Positions 8,853 through 15,963 of a DNA stretch of 43,712 nt are shown here, one piece after another; the first letter of the stretch is position 1, and every line of letters begins with the position of its first letter. The translations under genes were made by a program, and so were the position numbers. The notes beneath the pieces were generated by a model that did no database searches, was not told the origin of the DNA, and saw only the letters and a list, made by a program, of their open reading frames with translations. This stretch comes from Methanobacteriota archaeon (GTDB lineage Archaea; Thermoplasmatota; Poseidoniia; Poseidoniales; Poseidoniaceae). The stretch lies in NCBI GenBank assembly GCA_002715725.1, contig PAZU01000045.1:1-43712 (forward strand). The letters run 5' to 3'.

Positions 8853-9242
8853 TCATTCTTCGGCTGCTTCTTCATATTTTGAGGGACAACTTGTCTTGAT
8901 AATCTCCGCCTCAAACACCCAATTTCCATCCCTCTCGATTAGGATTCCTTCAGCATACACTGTTCGATTATCATCCAAACCGTTCGAAACAGAAGCATCA
9001 CTAAAATCAATAATTATCTGTTCATTTTCGCCGTGAAGAATAAATGTCGACGTCGTGTTATCGATAGAACCATCCAAAACTTCGCCTCTAATGGCGATTT
9101 GCCGTCCTTCTAGACTTTCTGGGTCTTCCATTACCTCATCAACGGTTCGAGTGGCTTCAGGGGTATTTATGAGCAAAGTAGCAGCCAGAGCAATGGTTAG
9201 AACTGCCCCTATGATAAGCAACCTTGAGCGATGTGTTAGCAA
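8853..9242 (-). CDS. ccmE: CcmE-like cytochrome c-type heme chaperone (Cys variant)
   Basis: N-terminal TM, OB-fold-like VMEDPESLEGRQIAIRGEVLDGSI...VYAEGILIERDGNWVFEAEIIKTSCPSKYEE; CxxxY heme-binding motif. Confidence 0.8.
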   Translation of the reverse strand: MLTHRSRLLIIGAVLTIALAATLLINTPEATRTVDEVMEDPESLEGRQIAIRGEVLDGSIDNTTSTFILHGENEQIIIDFSDASVSNGLDDNRTVYAEGILIERDGNWVFEAEIIKTSCPSKYEEAAEE

Positions 9243-10310
9243 TCAATCACCCCTAGCTAAGCCGATGGCTTGCTCTAAATTATCTAAGCCTTTAGACTTC
9301 AGTTTTCTATCTAGGCCATTTACAATTCCCTTGATTACGGATGCACCATTAAACACCATTGATGAATAAATTTGGATAAGGCTTGCTCCGTTAGTGATTT
9401 TTTCCCAAGCATCATCTGCGTTGGCTATACCTCCAACTCCAATTATTGGCCAATTACCATCTGTATGGTCAGCAATTAACCTAATCACTTCGGTTGAACG
9501 AGATTTCAAAGGTCTTCCAGAAAGACCACCAGTTTCCGACATTATTTTTGAGTCATCAGGACGAGAAATCGTTGTATTCGTTGCAATAATTCCTGCACAA
9601 CCTAAACCCCTAGCAGTATCAACAATAGATTTGATTTGCATATCCTCGAGATCTGGAGCGATTTTTACCAACAATGGCTTATCGTTCGAGTAGACCTGGA
9701 CGGCTTCAATAATTCTAGCTAAGTCCTCGTCTTTCTGCAACTCTCTTAGATTTGGAGTATTAGGTGAGGAGACATTGATTACTACACCATCGACATACTG
9801 GGCACATCTTTCGACTGTTTTTGCATAATCTAGATGCGCATCTTCCAAACTGGTTTTCTTAGACTTCCCCACGTTCAAAAACAAAGGAACCGATGGTTTT
9901 CTACATCTTGCCAAATGCGTAGCCATTTTTTCGCTACCTGGATTGTTAAAACCCATCCTATTGATTAGAGCGTTGTGCTTGGAAGACCTAAACATTCTAG
10001 GCTTTGGATTGCCAATCTGCTCATGTTCCGTGACACCACCAACCTCGATGAAACCAAAACCCAATGCTTCCCAGCCACGCATTGCTTCAGCCTTCTTGTC
10101 CATACCTGCTGCTAATCCCAATGGATTAGAGAAATCTAGACCTAATGTGCTTGTTTCTAAATTACGAGGTCGGTATAGGACTCGAAGAAACATTCTACCA
10201 AGAACTGTGAATGAGAACATCTTGAGACCTAATATAGCGCGACTATGTGCTTTTTCACTATCCATCAACGCCAGGAAGGGGCGGACAAAAAGTGAATATC
10301 CTAGGCCCAT
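9243..10310 (-). CDS. pyrD: Dihydroorotate dehydrogenase, class 2 (quinone)-like
   Basis: NPLGLAAGMDKKAEA...GFGFIEVGGVT...NRMGFNN...NVSSPNTPNLR...GGLSGRPLKSRSTEVI...IGVGGI; N-terminal helical extension typical of class 2. Confidence 0.92.
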   Translation of the reverse strand: MGLGYSLFVRPFLALMDSEKAHSRAILGLKMFSFTVLGRMFLRVLYRPRNLETSTLGLDFSNPLGLAAGMDKKAEAMRGWEALGFGFIEVGGVTEHEQIGNPKPRMFRSSKHNALINRMGFNNPGSEKMATHLARCRKPSVPLFLNVGKSKKTSLEDAHLDYAKTVERCAQYVDGVVINVSSPNTPNLRELQKDEDLARIIEAVQVYSNDKPLLVKIAPDLEDMQIKSIVDTARGLGCAGIIATNTTISRPDDSKIMSETGGLSGRPLKSRSTEVIRLIADHTDGNWPIIGVGGIANADDAWEKITNGASLIQIYSSMVFNGASVIKGIVNGLDRKLKSKGLDNLEQAIGLARGD

Positions 10311-10371
10311 TGACTATCTCTCACCAAGGGCATCCTTCAAATCTTGCCCTGTTATGGACTGCAATGTGGAC

Positions 10372-10749
10372 ATGAGCGACCCCCGTTGGCCCTCGCTGCG
10401 AGAAGCCGCACGTAGATTTTTGCGCGAGGACGGATGTACGCTATCAATACCTGAGGAGTTAATCGATGCTGGGTGGAAAATTGTGCAAATGATTGCAGAT
10501 TATGTGCCGTCCAAAATCGATCTTCCAACTGTTGTCAAAGGTGATTTAGCAGTTGTTGGTCTTGCACAGATAGGTGGAAAAGAGCCTTCAATCGATATTT
10601 GCTGGGTGCCAAATTGTGGATGGGATGATTTTTCTGAGCAAGTGATTGACCTTCTCAAGGCCGGTTATCCTGGTTGTGTTGGTTGTGGTGGCCCCGGTGC
10701 TGAAGAAGAATGGAATGAACAACTTCGGCGAGTCCGGATTTTTGAGTAA
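10372..10749 (+). CDS. Conserved hypothetical protein (Cys/Gly-rich GCVGCGGPG near C-terminus)
   Basis: ORF extends upstream antisense to pyrD; plausible start ATG at 10354 or 10372, downstream of the divergent pyrD start. Confidence 0.55.
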   Translation: MSDPRWPSLREAARRFLREDGCTLSIPEELIDAGWKIVQMIADYVPSKIDLPTVVKGDLAVVGLAQIGGKEPSIDICWVPNCGWDDFSEQVIDLLKAGYPGCVGCGGPGAEEEWNEQLRRVRIFE

Positions 10750-10769
10750 AAAAATATCATGATTTTTTA

Positions 10770-10787
10770 CAGGTACTATAGTACCTG
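10770..10787. promoter_or_regulatory. 18-bp perfect palindrome CAGGTACTATAGTACCTG
   Basis: Exactly self-complementary; intergenic between 10749 and the topoisomerase start at 10844. Confidence 0.6.
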
Positions 10788-10843
10788 TTTGAAAACGGTC
10801 AAAACCGAGCCTTCAAGTATCGCCTGATTTCCCCCGCCGAATC

Positions 10844-13594
10844 ATGCCGGTCGTTGTTATTGCTGAGAAGCCAAGTGTGGCGGCTGATATTGCCAAGGTT
10901 CTTGGCGTCAACTCAAAACAAGATACGCATTGGCAATCAGAGGCGGTTTGGATAACTTGGGCCGTAGGTCACTTATTGGAATTGAAGACTCCTGAAGAGT
11001 ACGACGATTCTTTCAAGAATTGGAGGAAATCTATCGATAAACTTCCGTTCATTCCCGATAAATTTCAACTCAAACCAATAACAGGTAGAGGGAACAACAG
11101 AAAACAATTGACTGCGATTAAGAAGATGATTACTTCCAAGGACTGCACAGAAGTTGTTAACGCCTGTGACGCTGCTAGAGAAGGTGAATTGATTTTTAGA
11201 AGAATTGTTGAGTATGCAAAAGTCAAATCCCCAACGACTAGAATGTGGTTACAATCACTTACAAATGATGCAATTCAATCTGCGTGGGATAACCGAGTAT
11301 CATCATCTGATTATCAGCCGCTTAGAGACGCTGCCGTTTCCAGAGCCGAGGCTGATTGGATTATCGGAATGAATGGGTCTAGAGTTGCTGCAACATTTCT
11401 GCGAACCAGCCGGAACGATAAGAAATCCTTGTCCCTAGGTCGTGTACAAACTGCTACACTTGCGATGATAGTAGATCATGAAATTTCAATTCTTGCACAC
11501 AATCCTGCACCTTTCTGGGAACTGGAAGCAGAATTTGAGAGTGGTGATGCAAAATGGATTGCGAGGTGGGAACGCAGCGGCCATAAAGATGACCCAGATA
11601 GGCCAGAACTTAAGGCGCATAGAATTGTTGAGGCTAGCGAAAAGGAAATGTTGGAAGGCGTTTTGAAGGCAGAAGGAGATTTTTCAGTTTCTCAAACCGA
11701 TAGAAATTCAACCGAAAAACCGCCGCTTAATTTTGATTTGACTAGTTTGCAAAGAGAAGCTAACAATATGTGGTCATGGTCAGCAAAACGCACTCTATCT
11801 GTTGCCCAAGATTTGTATGACACCCACAAACTCACAACCTACCCTCGAACAGATTCACGATTCTTACCTGAAGACATGATGGAATCGATTTCCAAAACAA
11901 TTCGCCAGTTGGGAGCTCAAGATGACTTGAACAAACATTCACAAAGACTAATCGATAATGGATTAAAGAATGTCAAAAGAAATTTCGATAACTCCAAAGT
12001 TTCTGATCACTACGCTATAATTCCAACTGGGAAAATTCCTACTAGTGGTCTAAGTACTGATGCAGCAAAATTGTATGACTTGATTTCAAGGCAATTTCTT
12101 TCTTCATTCCATCCAGAAGCAATTTGGAAAGTAGAGAAAAGAATCGCTACGAAGCAAGGGCAAAATTTCGTAAAAGAAGCAAGAAGCCTATCCACTCCAG
12201 GATGGCGTGCAGTTAGACCAAAGAAACAGAATCTACCTGAAGGCTGGGGAGTATTACCTTCTAATCCGGGACCTGCAGCCCTGTCATCACATGACTTCAA
12301 AGAAGAAAAGACCAAACCTCCTGGCCGACTTAAGGAGGCCGGACTTCTAAGATTGATGGAGCATGCTGGTAAGAAAATCGAGGACGAAGAACTTGCAGCA
12401 GCAATGAAGGGTAAAGGATTGGGGACTCCAGCAACTAGAGCCGATACTATTGAGAAATTGATTTCTAGAGAATTCATAGGTCGTGGAAAAGGCGGATCAC
12501 TGCGTGCTACACCGCACGGAATCAAAATGATTGACATTCTAAGAAAAATACCAGTTGAATGGATAACATCAGCTGAGTTGACGGGTGATATGGAGTCGAA
12601 ACTTGATGGTGTGCAACGAGGTACAAATCAAAGAGAAACATACATGTCAGAAATCCAAGATAGAGTCCAAGAAATGGTAGATAGAATACGTGACCATGAC
12701 CGTTCAAAATTATACGCTGAACAAGAATCACTTGGAGCCTGTCCACTGTGTGGTTCAAATGTCGGTGAAACAATTTTATCATACATTTGTGATAAAAACG
12801 AAGGTAGAGGCAAAGGATGTTCATTCGTAATGTGGAAAGACGCTAGTGGACGGTGGTTTGATCGAAATACTGCAACCCGTTTATTAGAGGAAAAGTCGAT
12901 TGAGAATTTGCATGGTTTCTTTTCCCGAAGTGGTGAATCATACGATGTTACTGTTAGCATCGATGATAGTGGAAAGGTGGCTGTTGCTGGTAGTTCTGCC
13001 GAAACTACAGGTTCGGATGATGCTGAATTATGTGCCTGTCCAAAATGTGATCACGGTACAATTAGAGTTGGTGAATCAACATATGCTTGTGATAATGCAG
13101 AATGTACATTCAGAGGACTTGGCAAAAATATTTGCAAACGAGACATTTCTGTTGATGAAGCTAAGAAAATTCTCACAGAAGGAAAATCCGATTTGATTGA
13201 AGATTTCATTTCAAAGCGAGGCAGAAATTTCCCTGCTTATCTTGTACTTGAATCAAATAAAGTCGGGTTTGAATTCCCTCCACGTGCACCTCCAGCAGAT
13301 GCAAAGAAATTTCCAGTAGTAGAAGGAATAGTTGGGCTTTGTCCCAAAACCAACATTGGGGTAATCGAGACTGAAACACATTATCAGGCTGAAGAAAATT
13401 CAGAGGGATGTAAAATTTCGTTTTTGCGTGAAATAAGCAAGCGCACAATTACGCGTGATGAAGCAAAAACTCTTGTTGAGAAAGGAAAACTCGGACCATT
13501 CGAAGATTTCACTTCTAAAGCCGGAAAACCATTCACTGCAAGTTTATACTTGAAGCGGGACGGAAACATCGGATATCGCTTTGCAAAGAAGTGA
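10844..13594 (+). CDS. DNA topoisomerase III-like type IA topoisomerase with C-terminal Zn-finger-like and repeat modules
   Basis: MPVVVIAEKPSVAADIAKVLG Toprim; TTYPRTDSRFLPEDM active-site Tyr context; CPLCGSN, CPKCDHG; two C-terminal ITRDEAK..L...GK....DF.SK.GK.F.A.L repeats. Confidence 0.92.
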   Translation: MPVVVIAEKPSVAADIAKVLGVNSKQDTHWQSEAVWITWAVGHLLELKTPEEYDDSFKNWRKSIDKLPFIPDKFQLKPITGRGNNRKQLTAIKKMITSKDCTEVVNACDAAREGELIFRRIVEYAKVKSPTTRMWLQSLTNDAIQSAWDNRVSSSDYQPLRDAAVSRAEADWIIGMNGSRVAATFLRTSRNDKKSLSLGRVQTATLAMIVDHEISILAHNPAPFWELEAEFESGDAKWIARWERSGHKDDPDRPELKAHRIVEASEKEMLEGVLKAEGDFSVSQTDRNSTEKPPLNFDLTSLQREANNMWSWSAKRTLSVAQDLYDTHKLTTYPRTDSRFLPEDMMESISKTIRQLGAQDDLNKHSQRLIDNGLKNVKRNFDNSKVSDHYAIIPTGKIPTSGLSTDAAKLYDLISRQFLSSFHPEAIWKVEKRIATKQGQNFVKEARSLSTPGWRAVRPKKQNLPEGWGVLPSNPGPAALSSHDFKEEKTKPPGRLKEAGLLRLMEHAGKKIEDEELAAAMKGKGLGTPATRADTIEKLISREFIGRGKGGSLRATPHGIKMIDILRKIPVEWITSAELTGDMESKLDGVQRGTNQRETYMSEIQDRVQEMVDRIRDHDRSKLYAEQESLGACPLCGSNVGETILSYICDKNEGRGKGCSFVMWKDASGRWFDRNTATRLLEEKSIENLHGFFSRSGESYDVTVSIDDSGKVAVAGSSAETTGSDDAELCACPKCDHGTIRVGESTYACDNAECTFRGLGKNICKRDISVDEAKKILTEGKSDLIEDFISKRGRNFPAYLVLESNKVGFEFPPRAPPADAKKFPVVEGIVGLCPKTNIGVIETETHYQAEENSEGCKISFLREISKRTITRDEAKTLVEKGKLGPFEDFTSKAGKPFTASLYLKRDGNIGYRFAKK

Positions 13595-13637
13595 AGCGGC
13601 ATAACCTTGACATTGGTGATGCATGCAGACCCTCTTG

Positions 13638-14837
13638 ATGTACCAAGTTGTCATTATCGGTGCTGGCCCTGTCGGAGGTCGATTGGCAACCGAATTAGCA
13701 TCGCGTGGAGTTTCCACTTTAATGATTGAAGAACATGCTGAAATCGGCAGACCATTTCAGTGCGCAGGTCTAGTAAATCCTCCAGCTATGCAAATGGTTG
13801 GATTAGAAGAAACAATCTTGCAAAATGTGGATGGAGCACTTATTCACTCACCATCAGGAATTATGGTTCCAGTCGGAAAAGATGGAAGAATTCGAACTCA
13901 TGTTGTGTGCAGGAAAAAATTCGACCAAGGTGTAGTCGCACAAGCCATGAATTCAGGGGCACATCTTTGGCTACTATCTCGGCCGTTAGACGCTAAGGTT
14001 GACAAAAACGGAGTGAGCCTGAAAATTGAGCGCGAAGGAGAAATTGTTGATCTCAGATGTAATCTACTAATTGGAGCAGATGGCGCTCATTCTTGGACAA
14101 GACGTTTCTTCAAAATGGGTCGGCCAAAAGAAATGATGATTGGTTTCCAATCTGATGTCACTGGACTATCAGGTAAGGACAACTGGCTAGAGATGTACAC
14201 CGGAAGGGACATTGCACCAGGATTGTTCGCTTGGGTAATCCCTACAGGAAACAATACACATCGAATAGGAGTTTGGTCAAGGGCACAGGACTTGGATGGA
14301 AAAAGTGTCGAAGAGTGTTATAATTCATTGATTAATCACCCTCTATGGAAAGATAGATTTGCAAATATGAAAGAAATTGCACGCTATTGTGGCCCAGTTC
14401 CATGTGGAGTTATTCGTAAACCATTCAAGGATCGAGTAATGGTTATTGGCGACGCAGCAGGAATGGCGAAGCCAACTACTGGGGGCGGCATAGGCCCAGG
14501 CTTCAGACAGGTAGAAGCAATTATTGAAAAGTTAGTCAAAGCAATCGAAAAAGACAAATTAGAGACGGGTAGTCTATCTTCAGTTTGTAAACCATTCAAG
14601 GCATTTAGAAAGGAACAGGATAGAGCCAGAGCTCTTCGCGAATTGCTTGTCACGATTCCAGATGATGAAGAATTGGATTCGCATTTCAGGATGTTCAATC
14701 GGCCGGAAATACTGGATTTAATCAACAAAGAAGGCGATATTGAACATCCTGTTCCTTTGGGCATGACATTGCTTAGAAAAGTTCCTGAATTCCGTAAATT
14801 GGCTGTTAAGGCTGGGTTCAAGTTGCTATTTGCTTAG
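13638..14837 (+). CDS. Geranylgeranyl reductase-family FAD-dependent oxidoreductase
   Basis: VVIIGAGPVGGRLATELASRG; GRPFQCAGLVN; VMVIGDAAGMAKPTTGGGIGPG. Confidence 0.9.
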   Translation: MYQVVIIGAGPVGGRLATELASRGVSTLMIEEHAEIGRPFQCAGLVNPPAMQMVGLEETILQNVDGALIHSPSGIMVPVGKDGRIRTHVVCRKKFDQGVVAQAMNSGAHLWLLSRPLDAKVDKNGVSLKIEREGEIVDLRCNLLIGADGAHSWTRRFFKMGRPKEMMIGFQSDVTGLSGKDNWLEMYTGRDIAPGLFAWVIPTGNNTHRIGVWSRAQDLDGKSVEECYNSLINHPLWKDRFANMKEIARYCGPVPCGVIRKPFKDRVMVIGDAAGMAKPTTGGGIGPGFRQVEAIIEKLVKAIEKDKLETGSLSSVCKPFKAFRKEQDRARALRELLVTIPDDEELDSHFRMFNRPEILDLINKEGDIEHPVPLGMTLLRKVPEFRKLAVKAGFKLLFA

Positions 14838-14845
14838 GTGATTTA

Positions 14846-15925
14846 ATGGTACATATTACACACAGAATTCGCTATCCTCCATTCGAATCAGGAAAACTAA
14901 ATGCAGAGCAAATTCCTGTTGTGGAATATTCCTTTGAAATCGATGGCCCTGTAATCCCTCCATTCAAACTTGGAAAAACCAATTCTTGGCATGTAGAGAG
15001 AGTCATCGAAGGAAATTATGAAACCGATAGTAAATACCACGGCAAGGTTCCACAAATAATCGAAAAACAGAGGACTGGGTGGTATTTATTACCACATCCG
15101 ATTCATGCAAAGGCTCGTAAATTCATCAATTTTGTTGTTGTAGTGTTATTGGCATGCCTATTCTATTTATTTTCAACTCCATTACAAACCTCTCTTGGAA
15201 TTCCTACTTTTGGAACAGGAAAAGTTCGTCTTGGGCTGCTTGATTATCCACTACTAGCAGTGATTATTGTACCGTTAATGCTAATTCCAATAGCGCTCAG
15301 AGTTGCTGCAAATTTGGGTGATTTACGGAGGCAGAATTTTTTCTTACTCAATTCGCCACCTAGGCCAGAAATTAATTTTGAAGAAACCGAAACTGGCTCA
15401 AATCTCAAAGGAAAAATAAAATTTCTAGATTCTCGAGAAGATTGGAAGAGGATGAAATTATCATGGCGAGTTGGTATTCTCCCACCTGCTAGACACAAAG
15501 TCTTCGCAGCTCTAAATCGTGATCCTTCAGGACAACCGCCTCCAGGCCTCACAACACCTTTACCGCATCATTGGGAGAAAGGGCTAGATGATGGTACTGG
15601 CATGGGGGAAGATGCTCCTATGGAACGACATGATGTTCCCGGAGGTGTGTTCTTGCGCCCGATGCGAATCATGAGTTCTAGTGAATCTGTAAATATTGAA
15701 CTCGAAGGTGGAGAGTTTGAATTACAAAACCCTCCGGGTGAGTGGCCTGGAACAGTATACGGAGGGCTTGTTCGAGTCCATTGGGAGTTGCTCATCCACA
15801 TCGAAAGGGAAAGTGGTGGTCCATTACTTTGGGTCGAACCATTAACAGTCCTACACGGTGAAGATGAAATAGTCAATGAGAATATTACAATCTCGGATGG
15901 TCGTTCTGAAAGTGATGCATTATAG
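14846..15925 (+). CDS. Hypothetical membrane protein (2 TM segments)
   Basis: Long ORF closely following the upstream gene; two hydrophobic segments, no recognised family. Confidence 0.65.
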   Translation: MVHITHRIRYPPFESGKLNAEQIPVVEYSFEIDGPVIPPFKLGKTNSWHVERVIEGNYETDSKYHGKVPQIIEKQRTGWYLLPHPIHAKARKFINFVVVVLLACLFYLFSTPLQTSLGIPTFGTGKVRLGLLDYPLLAVIIVPLMLIPIALRVAANLGDLRRQNFFLLNSPPRPEINFEETETGSNLKGKIKFLDSREDWKRMKLSWRVGILPPARHKVFAALNRDPSGQPPPGLTTPLPHHWEKGLDDGTGMGEDAPMERHDVPGGVFLRPMRIMSSSESVNIELEGGEFELQNPPGEWPGTVYGGLVRVHWELLIHIERESGGPLLWVEPLTVLHGEDEIVNENITISDGRSESDAL

Positions 15926-15963
15926 ATGCAAGGTTTCATTTGCCTCTCTCAATCTCACCGTTC

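Noticed and set aside
8675-8929. 84-aa minus-strand ORF and 88-aa plus-strand ORF across 8675-9036
   Set aside because: They overlap the SRP RNA and the ccmE gene; low-complexity translations without family features.
9943-10371. N-terminal extension of the 9943-10749 plus-strand ORF
   Set aside because: It lies antisense to pyrD over most of its length; internal ATG at 10354 or 10372 is more plausible.
12010-13602. Several minus-strand ORFs inside the topoisomerase gene
   Set aside because: Antisense to a clearly coding gene; no recognisable domain, codon pattern artefacts.
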